Assembly: GCA_927911235.1 (NCBI GenBank)
Contig: CAKMOY010000084.1
Location: 1 to 16,701 of the forward strand
DNA length: 16,701 nt
Reading direction: 5' to 3'
Source: an uncultured Moraxella sp.
Lineage (GTDB): Bacteria > Pseudomonadota > Gammaproteobacteria > Pseudomonadales > Moraxellaceae
The position numbers were made by a program, and so were the translations under genes. Each line of letters starts with the position of its first letter. Position 1 is the stretch's first letter. The notes below the pieces were generated by a model. That model had not been told where the DNA came from, searched no databases, and was given only the letters and a program-made list of their open reading frames with translations. Shown here in pieces: positions 7,857-16,658 of the stretch.

Positions 7857-8218
7857 TTTTTTGTCAATCAATGATGGTAAAAAAATTTCTCCAAAAACAA
7901 AAGCGTTATTGGAAGATACTGATAACGAATTGTATTTTAGTTTGGTCAGTATTTGGGAATTAACCATTAATCATCTTTAAATAAATTGGATTTTCCTGTT
8001 GATATTGAAAAGTGAGATTAGGACTGTTAAAAAACGGTTTAAAAGAAATAACAGTTAATGTCAAACAAATTTTAGAAATAAAGCAATTACCCCACATTCA
8101 CAAAGACCCACTTGACCGTTTATTAATCGCTCAAGCTAAGATTGAAAATTTTCATTTTTTAACCGTTGATGAAAAAATTATTTTATACCCATTTGATTTT
8201 ATTATTAACGCAAACTAA
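7857..8218 (+). pseudogene. Decayed VapC-type PIN-domain toxin
   Basis: The protein pieces are SINDGKKISPKTKALLEDTD, ELYFSLVSIWELTI, SSLNKLDFPVDIEK and, from 8012, VRLGLLKNGLKEITVNVKQI ending in DPLDRLLIAQAKIENFHFL, TVDEKIILYPFDF. These are the order and motifs of VapC PIN-domain ribonucleases: the WE pair of the second acidic position, DPLDRLLIAQA and the late TVDE aspartate. The N-terminal strand with the first catalytic aspartate (LLDTH in relatives) is absent. The pieces lie in different frames; adding one A at 7969-7970 and one at 8008-8011 joins them. Even with those repairs the missing N-terminus and antitoxin mean the locus is dead. It ends 30 bases before lysS. Confidence 0.75.
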
Positions 8219-8248
8219 CTTTTAATTGTTAAAATTTAAGGTAACAAA

Positions 8249-9777
8249 ATGTCAAACCAAAACCAAACCCCAAATCAAGACGAAATTCAAACCCAAGAAG
8301 ACGTAAACGAACTTATCAAACAACGTCATCACAAACTTGACTTAATCAAACAATCGGGCAAAAATCCCTACCCAAACCAATTCAAACGTGAAGATTACTG
8401 TGGTGACTTTGCAAGCCCAAAATTTGACGGCAAAAGCAAAGAAGAAATTGAATCTGCCGACCATGTTTCTGTTAAAGTCGCAGGTCGTGTCATGCTAAAT
8501 CGTGGCTCGTTTATCGTCATCCAAGATATGACTGGGCGTATCCAACTATATGTGGACAGAAAAAACCTAGACGCTGACACGCTTGCGGTCATCAAAAGTC
8601 TAGACTTGGGCGATATTGTGGCGGTTGCAGGCTATATTGGACGTTCAGGCAAAGGCGATTTGTATGTGCATATCACCGAGCTTGAACTTTTGACCAAATC
8701 TTTACGCCCATTGCCAGACAAATTTCATGGACTTGCTGATACCGAAGCCCGCTATCGCAATCGCCACATTGATTTGATGATGAACGAAGAAACTCGCAAA
8801 ACCTTTATTATCCGCAGTCAAGTCATTGCAGGGATGCGTGCCTTTATGCTTGGCGAGCGTTTTATGGAAGTAGAAACGCCGATGATGCACGTTATCCCTG
8901 GTGGTGCGGTGGCTCGTCCGTTTATCACGCACCACAACGCCTTAGATATGCCGTTGTTTTTGCGTATCGCTCCAGAGCTGTACCTAAAACGCCTTGTCGT
9001 GGGCGGTTTTGAGCGTGTGTTTGAGATTAACCGCAACTTCCGTAACGAAGGCGTTTCCGCTCGCCACAACCCAGAATTTACCATGATTGAGTTTTACCAA
9101 GCCTATGCCGATTATCAAGACTTGATGAAACTGACCGAAACCATGTTTGAAAAATTGGCGACTGATATTTTAGGCACGACCGAGCTTGATTATCAAGGCG
9201 AAGCGATTAGTTTTAAAGCCCCATTGCACGTTTGCCAATGACAAAAGCCATTGAAATGCATGCCGAAAATTTTGACATGACAAAAATCAACGACCGTGAA
9301 TATTTGGCAGACTATGTGCAAAATGTGCTAAAAGAAGAAGTTAAAGACATTTTTGGTATTGGTAAATTGCAAACGATTATTTTTGAAGAAACGGCAGAAA
9401 CTAAGCTCCGTCAGCCGACTTTTATCACCGAATACCCTGCTGAAACATCGCCACTGGCTCGCCGTAATGACGAAAATCCAGAAATTACTGACCGTTTTGA
9501 GCTGTTTATCGGTGGGCGTGAGATTGCCAACGGCTTTAGCGAATTAAACGACCCAATTGACCAAGACGAACGCTTTAAACAACAAGTAGCCGAAAAAGAT
9601 GCAGGTGATGATGAAGCCATGCACTATGATGGCGATTATATTGAAGCGTTGAATTATGGCTTGCCACCAACGGCAGGGGAAGGCATTGGTATTGACCGCT
9701 TAGTCATGCTACTTGCCAATGTACCAAGTATTCGCGATGTGATTTTGTTCCCGCATATGCGTAGAAAAGTTGATTAA
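8249..9777 (+). CDS. lysS: Lysine--tRNA ligase, class II (one frameshift)
   Basis: LysS charges tRNA-Lys with lysine using ATP. After a Lys-rich N-terminus comes the OB-fold anticodon-binding domain (about 60-160: [19 protein letters not shown]). The class II catalytic core follows: motif 1 near [10 protein letters not shown], motif 2 [20 protein letters not shown] and motif 3 [20 protein letters not shown]. The frame stops at 9241 and resumes in another one. Adding one T to the TT at 9224-9225 restores [18 protein letters not shown] and gives 509 residues (E. coli 505). As an essential gene it is very unlikely to be truly broken, which is the best evidence in the window that such breaks are sequence errors. 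The ATG at 8249 follows TAAGG. Confidence 0.95.
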
Positions 9778-9791
9778 TATTATAGCCATTT

Positions 9792-9824
9792 AAAAAAGCC
9801 CTAATATCACATTAGGGCTTTTTT
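9792..9824. terminator. Bidirectional intrinsic terminator between lysS and actP
   Basis: AAAAAAGCCCTAAT (9792-9805) and ATTAGGGCTTTTTT (9811-9824) are perfect complements around a 5-base loop. A T run on the plus strand ends lysS, 15 bases after its stop, and the matching A run serves actP, which ends at 9850 on the other strand. The two genes converge here. Confidence 0.93.
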
Positions 9825-9849
9825 ATTTCACAATTTAAAGGACTAAGAA

Positions 9850-11537
9850 TTAATGGTCAGACGCTTTTGCTGCTCCAATCCCTGTCAATGAACGTACATA
9901 TTGCGCATCAAATCCGTCTTTGTCAATCGCGGCTCGTGGTGATGAATCAGTTTTTGACACAATCCACGATACAAAGAACGCAATTGGCATACTAAAAATA
10001 GCAGGGTTTTTGTATGGGAAAATCGCACTTTCATGATGTAGCACATCTACCCAAACCGTTGGACCTAGCACGATTAACACCGCCGCTGTTACCAAACCTG
10101 CAAAACCACCCATTACCGCACCTTTGGTGGTCAAACCACTCCAGAACATTGACAATACCAACACAGGGAAGTTTGCCGATGCTGCCACAGCTAACGCCAA
10201 GCCCACCATAAAGGCAATGTTTTGTTGTTCAAACGCAATGCCCAAAATCACCGCAATCACACCCAAAGCCATCACAGTACGACGAGAAACTTTTAGCTCA
10301 TCTTCATGGCTTGCTCTGCCTTGTTTAATCACTTCAGCATAAATGTCATGACTAACCGCTGATGCACCTGATAGCGTCAAACCTGCAACTACCGCCAAAA
10401 TCGTGGCAAAGGCAACTGCCGAGATAAAGCCCAAGAACATATTACCACCAACCACTTCTGCCAAATGGATTGCCGTCATGTTGCTACCGCCAATCATTTG
10501 CACGACTTCTTTGCCGTCTTTAACAACCGTTTCAAAGAAATGTGGGTTATCTTTGGTAACGAGCAAGATACCACCAAAACCAATGACAAAGGTTAATAGG
10601 TAAAAATAACCGATAAATCCTGTGGCAACCAGCACCGATTTACGAGCTTCTGCCGCATCAGGCACAGTAAAGAAACGCATCAAAATATGTGGCAAACCTG
10701 CTGTACCAAACATCAAAGCCAAGCCTAAAGACACCGCATCAATTGGGTTTGACGCAAGGCTACCAGGCGCCATGATTTTTGTGCCTTTTTCATGAATAGA
10801 AGTCGCTTGTCTAAACATCTCTTCTGGGCTAAATCCAACGTGGTATAATACCGAAATTGCCATAAATGACGCACCAGAGAGCAAAAGTACCGCTTTGATA
10901 ATTTGTACCCACGTGGTCGCAAGCATACCGCCAAACAGCACATAAGCCATCATCAAAATACCAACGATAATCACCGCCCAAATATACGACAAACCAAACA
11001 ATAATTGAATAAGTTTACCTGCACCCACCATTTGAGCAATCAGGTATAATAACACAACAATCATCGTGCCAGACGCTGCAAAAATACGCACAGGTTTTTG
11101 GCAAAACGATAAGACGCTACGTCCGCAAAGGTAAATTTACCCAAGTTACGCAACCGCTCAGCAATCAAAAACAGCACCAAAGGCCAACCGATTAAGAAGC
11201 CTGTTGAGTAGAGCAAACCGTCATAACCGTTGGTAAATACCATTGCCGAAATACCCAAGAACGACGCCGCCGACATAAAGTCACCTGCAATCGCCAAGCC
11301 GTTTTTAAAGCCAGAAATACCACCACCAGCGGTATAAAAGTCGCTCGCAGTTTGGTTTTGTTTTGATGCCCAGTAGGTAATACCCAGCGTACCCAACACA
11401 AACAGCACAAACATACCAATGGCGGCAACATTTAGCGGTTGTTTTTGTACTTCACCGCTAATGGCATCAGCAAAACTTCCATGGCTAATACACATCGCCA
11501 TGATAAATGAAAATAAACGAATAACGTGTCTTTTCAT
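9850..11537 (-). CDS. actP: Acetate permease ActP, cation/acetate symporter (one frameshift)
   Basis: ActP belongs to the sodium:solute symporter family and takes up acetate and other short carboxylates across the inner membrane. The protein follows E. coli ActP almost throughout: a cleavable-looking signal at the N-terminus ending near SFADAISG, then [89 protein letters not shown] and [19 protein letters not shown]. The frame breaks at the T5 tract 11095-11099; one further T gives [20 protein letters not shown] and a 562-residue protein (E. coli 549) with about 13 membrane segments. It lies behind a DUF485 gene as in the acs-yjcH-actP operon of enterobacteria, but acs is not adjacent here, and the two genes are 104 bases apart. 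Confidence 0.95.
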
Positions 11538-11577
11538 AAAACATACTTATTTAAAACTATATTTATAAAAACTTAAC

Positions 11578-11606
11578 AATATAAAGACACTAATCTTAAT
11601 TATCAA
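11578..11606 (-). promoter_or_regulatory. Candidate internal promoter before actP
   Basis: In the 104-base gap between the DUF485 gene and actP, the minus strand has TTGATA (11606-11601), 17 bases, and TATATT (11583-11578), close to sigma-70 boxes. It would start actP mRNA about 35 bases before its ATG. Enterobacterial yjcH and actP are packed tightly and share a promoter; the larger gap here leaves room for separate expression. Confidence 0.4.
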
Positions 11607-11641
11607 GCCAACCAAATAAAAAGACTACAATTAAAAATCGA

Positions 11642-11988
11642 TTAATGAGCGTTTGTGACCACAGGGGCTTTATCCACCGATAAATTTAAATCGCTGATAA
11701 CTTTTTTGGTTAAATCATCAAATTCGCCATTGGCTTTATAAATATAAATGACAGTGATGACAAAGGCAAACAAAATAACAAACACGCCCCAATAAATACC
11801 GACAGTCGTAACTTTACCAGCACCCACAGGGGTTGCAAATAGCTCTGGCATTGTGCCAATCATAATAATATAGCTAAAATAAACAACCAAGGTTAAAATA
11901 GTAAAAACTGTACCCAGACGAGATTTTTTGGCTTCCATCAGTTTAATGATGGGTGATTTTTGATTTGGTCAAGTTGATTTTCGTTCAT
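11642..11988 (-). CDS. DUF485 membrane protein, YjcH-like (one frameshift near the start)
   Basis: This small inner-membrane protein is the usual partner gene of actP; its function is unproven. Two membrane segments are seen (VFTILTLVVYFSYIIMIG and IYWGVFVILFAFVITVIYIY), followed by KANGEFDDL, which is nearly the same in E. coli YjcH (RANGEFD). A frame starting at the internal ATG at 11938 gives 98 residues, but the better start is the ATG at 11988, which follows a perfect AAGGAG ribosome site and encodes MNENQLDQIKNHPS. Adding one base to the AA at 11945-11946 joins the two as NHPSFKLMEAKKSRLG, restoring the typical HPxF N-terminus of DUF485 proteins and a length of 115. The gene leads the actP operon. 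Confidence 0.88.
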
Positions 11989-12039
11989 ACCAAGCTCCTT
12001 GCAAAAAAAAACGAAAGGCGAAAAGTTCCCTTGTAACTT

Positions 12040-12068
12040 AATGTAAACTATTTTTGCTAAATTAACAA
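12040..12068 (-). promoter_or_regulatory. Candidate promoter of the DUF485-actP operon
   Basis: On the minus strand TTGTTA (12068-12063) and TACATT (12045-12040) are 17 bases apart. The transcript would have a leader of about 45 bases before the ATG at 11988. Four to five of six bases match in each box. Confidence 0.4.
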
Positions 12069-12104
12069 GTATCTTTACAAAAATTTTGATAATAAATTTC
12101 TATT

Positions 12105-12120
12105 TTTCAAAAATTTGAAA
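12105..12120. repeat. AT-rich inverted repeat in the divergent gap
   Basis: TTTCAAA and TTTGAAA are complementary arms with a 2-base centre, located between the divergent DUF485-actP operon and the ketoacyl synthase gene. It could be a regulator site serving both promoters, but short inverted repeats in such AT-rich DNA also arise by chance. Confidence 0.3.
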
Positions 12121-12135
12121 TATTTTGTAACAATA

Positions 12136-12165
12136 TTCGCAAATTTAAAAAAAAACAGGCATAAT
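12136..12165 (+). promoter_or_regulatory. Candidate promoter of the ketoacyl synthase III - truD pair
   Basis: TTCGCA (12136-12141) and CATAAT (12160-12165) are separated by 18 bases. The -10 matches five of six consensus bases and the -35 four of six. The mRNA would start near 12172 and contain AAAGGA before the ATG at 12210. Confidence 0.4.
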
Positions 12166-12209
12166 ATACACCATTTTCACTTTTACATTTTTTTCAAAAG
12201 GAATAAATC

Positions 12210-13358
12210 ATGACAATTTGCCTTACCGCAACAGGACTTTACACCCCACCGTTTAGCATTAGCAACGAAGAGTTGGTAACAGCGTTTAATCAATATGTGG
12301 ACAATTATAACGCTGAAAATGCCGAAGCCATCGCCAAAGGCGAAAGAGTTGCATTAGAGCATTCATCAGCCGAATTTATTGAAAAAGTATCTGGCATAAA
12401 ATCACGCTATGTTACTGAAAAATCAGGGATTTTAGACCCAAAAATCATGTCGCCGATTATCCCTGCTCGCAAACTTGGTGAAGAGCTGTCCATCATGGCG
12501 GAAATGGGCGTAAAAGCCTTAAACCAAGCTCTTGACAATGCAGAATTAAAAGGCGAAGAACTTGATGCGATTATTGTCGCCAGTTCAAATTTTCAACGTG
12601 CCTACCCTGCCATTGCCATTGAAATTCAACACGCCATCGGCATGACAAAAGGCTTTGCCTATGATATGAATGTGGCATGTAGTGCGGCGACCTTTGGTAT
12701 CGCCCAAGCGATTGGCTCAATCCAAGCAGGGCTTGGCAAACGCATAGCCGTGTTAAATATTGAAGTTACCACCGCTCATGTAAACTGGCGAAATCGTGAT
12801 AGCCACTTTATTTTTGGTGATGTGGCGACCGCCAGTATCATTGAAGAATGTGGCGATTCGCCAAAAGGCTACGAAATCATCAATAGCAAACTTTACACCC
12901 AGTTTTCAACCAATATCAAAAACGAGTTGGGCTTTTTAGACCGTGCCGAATCATTGGCAAGCGACAAACCACTGTATCATGACTTAAACGAGCCTGTTAC
13001 TGACAAATTATTTTTGCAAGAAGGGCGAAAAGTATTCAAAGAAGTCTGCCCTGCGGTGTCAAATTTGATTAACGAGCATTTAAAAGAAAACAATTTGCAA
13101 GGCACTGATGTCAAAAAAATGTGGCTACACCAAGCCAACATTAATATGATTGACTTGATTTTGCGTTCGGTAGTCGGCAAAGATGCGGACAAATCACTCG
13201 CCCCAACCGTTATCCAAGAATACGGCAACACCAGCTCAGCCAGCCCAATGATTGCCTTTCACAAACACCAAGAAAATATGCAATCAGGCGATTTGGGCGT
13301 GATTTGTTCATTTGGGGCAGGTTATTCTATCGGCTCGGTTTTGGTTAAAAAAGTGTGA
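12210..13358 (+). CDS. Beta-ketoacyl-ACP synthase III (FabH-like)
   Basis: This is a thiolase-fold condensing enzyme that starts fatty acid synthesis by joining an acyl-CoA with malonyl-ACP. The catalytic triad is visible: Cys157 in MNVACSAATFG, His307 in WLHQANINMID and Asn340 in EYGNTSSAS, with the C-terminal FGAGYSIGSVLV loop. At 382 residues it is longer than classical FabH (about 317); the extra length is mainly an insertion near residues 30-90. This longer form is typical of Pseudomonas and Acinetobacter proteins; a Pseudomonas member is described as using octanoyl-CoA to feed degradation products back into synthesis. Whether this protein prefers acetyl-CoA or medium chains cannot be read here. 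A ribosome site AAAGGA precedes it, and truD follows after 10 bases. Confidence 0.92.
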   Translation: MTICLTATGLYTPPFSISNEELVTAFNQYVDNYNAENAEAIAKGERVALEHSSAEFIEKVSGIKSRYVTEKSGILDPKIMSPIIPARKLGEELSIMAEMGVKALNQALDNAELKGEELDAIIVASSNFQRAYPAIAIEIQHAIGMTKGFAYDMNVACSAATFGIAQAIGSIQAGLGKRIAVLNIEVTTAHVNWRNRDSHFIFGDVATASIIEECGDSPKGYEIINSKLYTQFSTNIKNELGFLDRAESLASDKPLYHDLNEPVTDKLFLQEGRKVFKEVCPAVSNLINEHLKENNLQGTDVKKMWLHQANINMIDLILRSVVGKDADKSLAPTVIQEYGNTSSASPMIAFHKHQENMQSGDLGVICSFGAGYSIGSVLVKKV

Positions 13359-13368
13359 TAACACGCAA

Positions 13369-14463
13369 ATGACAACCACAAAACCAACACAACTGGGTGC
13401 AAAGGCGTTACCAAACCCTTATGCACCCAGTATCCAATCGGCGATTTACAGACAAAAGCCCAGTGATTTTATTGTTAATGAAATCATGCACATAGATTTT
13501 GCCAATCAAGGTGAACATCTTTGGCTACATTTACAAAAAACCAATCTTAACACCCAATATGTTGTCAAGCTTTTGGCAAAATGGGCGAATATTCCCACCA
13601 AAGACATTGGTTTTTCAGGGTTAAAAGACCGCCATGCCATCACAAGCCAATGGTTTAGTTTAAGAATTCCAAAAAAACAAGCCCCTAGCCAAGATTTGTT
13701 AGATTTTGTCAAAAATGATTTGCAAACTAATGAAAATATTCATATTTTGGCAACGCATTGGCACGATAAAAAACTCAATCGTGGCACGCACAAATTTAAC
13801 CAATTTATTATTACCTTGCAAAATATTGTTGGCAATCATGCAGAAATTGACACACAATTAACGCTTATTAAACAACACGGTGTGCCAAATTATTTTGGTG
13901 AACAGCGTTTTGGGCGAGATGATGGTAATCTTGAACAAGCGTTACAACTATTTGAAAATAAAACTATTTTTGGCAAAAAAATTCACCCAAAAAAAGACAA
14001 AGACCGTATCAGCCTTTATTTGTCTTCTGCTCGTAGTGAACTGTTTAACGCCATTTTGGCAAAACGTGTCCGAGAACAGACTTGGCAAATGCCAATGTTG
14101 GGCGATGTGATGAATTTGGCAGGCAGTCAAAGTATTTTTGTGCCAACGCAGATTGATGATGAGATTATCCAACGGCTCAATCTTGCCGATATTCATTTGA
14201 CAGGGGCGATGTGGGGCGATGGTGAGTTATTAAGTTTTGGTGCGATTAAAACGCTTGAACAAAGTGTGATTGATGATAATCTAACGTATCAAATTTTGGC
14301 AACAGGTTTGGCAGAATTTGGCTTAAAACAGCAACGCCGAGCGTTACGGTTATTGCCTAGCGATTTTGATTGGCAATGGCTTGATGATAACAGTTTGCAG
14401 TTAGATTTTAAATTGCCGACTGGGTGTTTTGCCACGACTGTTTTGGCGTGTTTGATGAATTGA
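13369..14463 (+). CDS. truD: tRNA pseudouridine(13) synthase TruD
   Basis: TruD converts uridine 13 of tRNA-Glu (and some other RNAs) to pseudouridine. The catalytic aspartate is Asp86 in GFSGLKDRHAITSQWFSLR, the family signature. Further typical parts are FIVNEIMHIDFANQGEHLWL near the N-terminus, NYFGEQRFGRDDGNL, and LYLSSARSELFNAILAKRV. The frame is open from 13312, but those first codons overlap the end of the ketoacyl synthase gene and do not resemble TruD. The ATG at 13369 gives 364 residues (E. coli 349) and leaves a 10-base gap. No strong ribosome site is visible before it, so translation probably depends on the upstream gene. The stop at 14461-14463 lies only four bases from the stop of the convergent GGDEF gene. 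Confidence 0.95.
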   Translation: MTTTKPTQLGAKALPNPYAPSIQSAIYRQKPSDFIVNEIMHIDFANQGEHLWLHLQKTNLNTQYVVKLLAKWANIPTKDIGFSGLKDRHAITSQWFSLRIPKKQAPSQDLLDFVKNDLQTNENIHILATHWHDKKLNRGTHKFNQFIITLQNIVGNHAEIDTQLTLIKQHGVPNYFGEQRFGRDDGNLEQALQLFENKTIFGKKIHPKKDKDRISLYLSSARSELFNAILAKRVREQTWQMPMLGDVMNLAGSQSIFVPTQIDDEIIQRLNLADIHLTGAMWGDGELLSFGAIKTLEQSVIDDNLTYQILATGLAEFGLKQQRRALRLLPSDFDWQWLDDNSLQLDFKLPTGCFATTVLACLMN

Positions 14464-14467
14464 TAAA

Positions 14468-15842
14468 TCAAATATTGTCGGTAAATTGCATGGCTTTGGC
14501 GGTAATGACTTGATTTCTACCTGTGATTTTGGCTTTGTACATGGCTTCGTCAGCACGATTCACCAGTTTATCAAATACCACTGGTAAATCTAACAACACT
14601 GATGTTTGTTTTCGCAAATAATATAAAAAAATCAAAATACGGCATTTGTAATGCGTACTCGCTTTGACGATAGAGTGTCGCTATGCCGAGACTTGCGGTT
14701 ACTTTTAGGTGATGTTGATTGTGATTTATGGCGATGTGGGCGTTATCCGTTAAGATAATCGGATACATTTCAATATGTTTGCGAATATTTTGTGCCAGTT
14801 CTGCAACTATCTGTTTGTCGCTATTTGGCACAATCACAACAAATTCTTCGCCCCCTAACCTACCTAAGATTGCATGGTTTGGCAAAAGATTTTCTACCAC
14901 TTTGACCGCATTGACCAATACTTTATCACCGATTGGGTGTCCAAAAGTGTCATTGACCTGTTTAAACTTATCCAAATCAAAATAAATCACACTCACCGAT
15001 GACCAACTGTTACGATAATCCCACAAATAATCAAAATAGGCATAAATGCTACGCCGATTGTACGCCCCTGTCAACGCATCAACTTCGGACAAGCGATAAA
15101 TGGTATCCTCCTGTAACTCAAGCACTCGCAATACTTGGGCAACGCTCAATACTGTTAGCGTAATTTTTGTTACTGACAAATAAATATGACTGACTTTCCA
15201 AAGTGGGTGCGTTGCTGATTCAGCTGATGGATACAAACTTGGTAACGAAGCAATATAATTAAACTGTTGGTTTAACAAAAAAACCACCAACATCAACACC
15301 GCAATAATATACACTGCCAAAATAAATCGCCAACGCAATAACAACAGCCCTAACACCATGCCACCCAAAAACATAATACTCACAGCACTGGTATTTTCGC
15401 CAAATCCCATGGTAAACATCAAACCATAAGACAAATACATCATCACATACGCACCCTGTAGCCACAGCCAACGTTTGCTATTTTCAGGGATATTTAACAC
15501 AGCAGCAATAGTTAATATAGACAGGCTAAACAATGCCAACGCAAATGTCGCCATTGATAACAACATATCATCGGCAACAATATTGGATATACCTACGACA
15601 TATTTTTCGGCATTGAGCATAAACATATACCAACTGCCATGCAAAAACAGCTCAATCATAGTTAACAGCACAAACAAAATAAACTTGTCTGTTTCGCTTG
15701 CCTTGAGTTGTCCTGATAAAGTATTTGGATTTTGCCATCTTTTTGGTAACAAATAAAAAACCGATGCCAAATGTGACCAAAACGCAACCACACCTGTCGC
15801 TTTGGCAGAAGAATTTTGGACTTGGGGAATATTGGCAGACAT
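14468..15842 (-). CDS. Membrane-bound GGDEF diguanylate cyclase (one frameshift)
   Basis: The protein has an N-terminal membrane region with about six hydrophobic segments (roughly residues 53-240) of a type I do not recognise, then a short linker and a GGDEF domain that should make cyclic di-GMP from two GTP. The domain starts at VDALTGAYNRRS, has the metal site YFDLDKFKQVND and the active-site loop RLGGEEF (GGEEF at 330-334). Positions -9 and -6 from it are Pro and Ala, so the inhibitory RxxD site is absent. The frame runs off at 14571; changing the A7 tract at 14625-14631 by one base removed or two added joins it to LPVVFDKLVNRADEAMYKAK, the usual GGDEF end, stopping at 14468. That gives about 457 residues. 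The ATG at 15842 is preferred over a TTG at 15869; neither has a clear ribosome site. Confidence 0.87.
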
Positions 15843-15930
15843 GATACAAAGTAAAATAATTAAAACCAAAATTATAATTTAATTTTACTTAAAATACACG
15901 CAATATCAGTAAAAATTTTGACAAACGCAT

Positions 15931-15960
15931 AAAAAAAACAGACAAATGCCTGTTTTTTTT
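15931..15960. terminator. Intrinsic terminator after the NlpC/P60 gene
   Basis: AAAAAAAACAG (15931-15941) and CTGTTTTTTTT (15950-15960) pair over 11 bases with an 8-base loop. On the minus strand the hairpin ends in eight T, about 40 bases past the NlpC/P60 stop, and it insulates the GGDEF gene that starts at 15842. Only three pairs are G-C or flank them, so strength may be modest. Confidence 0.75.
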
Positions 15961-16000
15961 GTAAATTATCAAACTTTTATGATGTGAACAATCAGAACAA

Positions 16001-16510
16001 TTAAGATTCCAATACTCGGCGAGCAGTCACAAAACGACCACCCCAATATTTTGAGTTCATGCTGGTGATTTCAACCGTTTTACCTGTTGATGGCGAATGG
16101 ATAAATTTGCCTTCGCCCACATACATACCCACGTGTGAAATACGGCTACCGCTATGTGCAAAAAACACCATATCGCCTACTTGCAAATCATCACGAGATA
16201 CTTTGCTACCCACAGTTGCCATATCACGAGAAGTGCGTGGCAAAGTCACGCCTGCATTTTTGAACACATATTGCATAAAACCACTGCAATCAAATCCGCT
16301 TGGCGTTGTGCCACCAAAGCGATATGGCGTGCCAATCAATGATTTTGCTTTTATCAACAAACCTTCAGCAGTGCTTGACGTTTGATTTTGTATGGTGGTG
16401 ATTTTTTCCAATAAACTATCAACCTTGTCATTTGCCATTGCAGTCGCTGGCATCGCACTGAACATCACACAAGGTACAATCGTTAGCAAAGTTTTTTTGA
16501 TAAAAGTCAT
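16001..16510 (-). CDS. Secreted NlpC/P60 family peptidase
   Basis: NlpC/P60 enzymes cut peptide bonds in peptidoglycan stem peptides, commonly between D-Glu and diaminopimelate. From the ATG at 16510 the protein has 169 residues: a signal peptide (FIKKTLLTIVPCVMFSAMP, likely cut after ATAMA), a short linker and a compact catalytic domain. The catalytic cysteine is Cys75 in GFDCSGFMQYVF, the histidine His126 in RISHVGMYVG and a third polar residue His138 in FIHSPSTG. The frame remains open back to 16645, but the extra 45 residues precede the signal and would cross the upstream repeats, so the later start is chosen. No other cell-wall binding domain is present. It stands alone, with its own terminator. 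It could act as a housekeeping cell-separation hydrolase of the MepH/MepS (Spr) kind; the exact orthologue is uncertain. Confidence 0.92.
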   Translation of the reverse strand: MTFIKKTLLTIVPCVMFSAMPATAMANDKVDSLLEKITTIQNQTSSTAEGLLIKAKSLIGTPYRFGGTTPSGFDCSGFMQYVFKNAGVTLPRTSRDMATVGSKVSRDDLQVGDMVFFAHSGSRISHVGMYVGEGKFIHSPSTGKTVEITSMNSKYWGGRFVTARRVLES

Positions 16511-16623
16511 AATCGGCTCGCTTAACATTTTATCCGTATATCGTCTGTAAAAAGTTATTAACATGAACAAAAAAGTAAATATAAGGATAAAAAATTTAAT
16601 AAAACAATCTATACAAATGGTAA

Positions 16624-16658
16624 ATTTGATTACATAACATCTCATTTGGTTACATAAT
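16624..16658. repeat. Two 15-bp direct repeats, 20-bp period, upstream of the NlpC/P60 gene
   Basis: ATTTGATTACATAAC (16624-16638) is repeated as ATTTGGTTACATAAT (16644-16658), 13 of 15 bases identical, with start points 20 bases apart, close to two helical turns. They lie 115-150 bases before the chosen start of the NlpC/P60 gene. The arrangement suits binding of a regulator to one face of DNA, but no regulator is identified. The rest of 16511-16701 shows nothing else I can support. Confidence 0.5.

Noticed and set aside
13312..13368. Upstream start for truD inside the ketoacyl synthase gene
   Set aside because: These codons overlap a well-conserved C-terminus in another frame and do not resemble TruD; the ATG at 13369 fits the family length.
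16511..16645. Extension of the NlpC/P60 protein to an upstream ATG at 16645
   Set aside because: The extra 45 residues lie ahead of a clear signal peptide, are very hydrophobic by base composition and cross the direct repeats; the ATG at 16510 gives a normal secreted protein.
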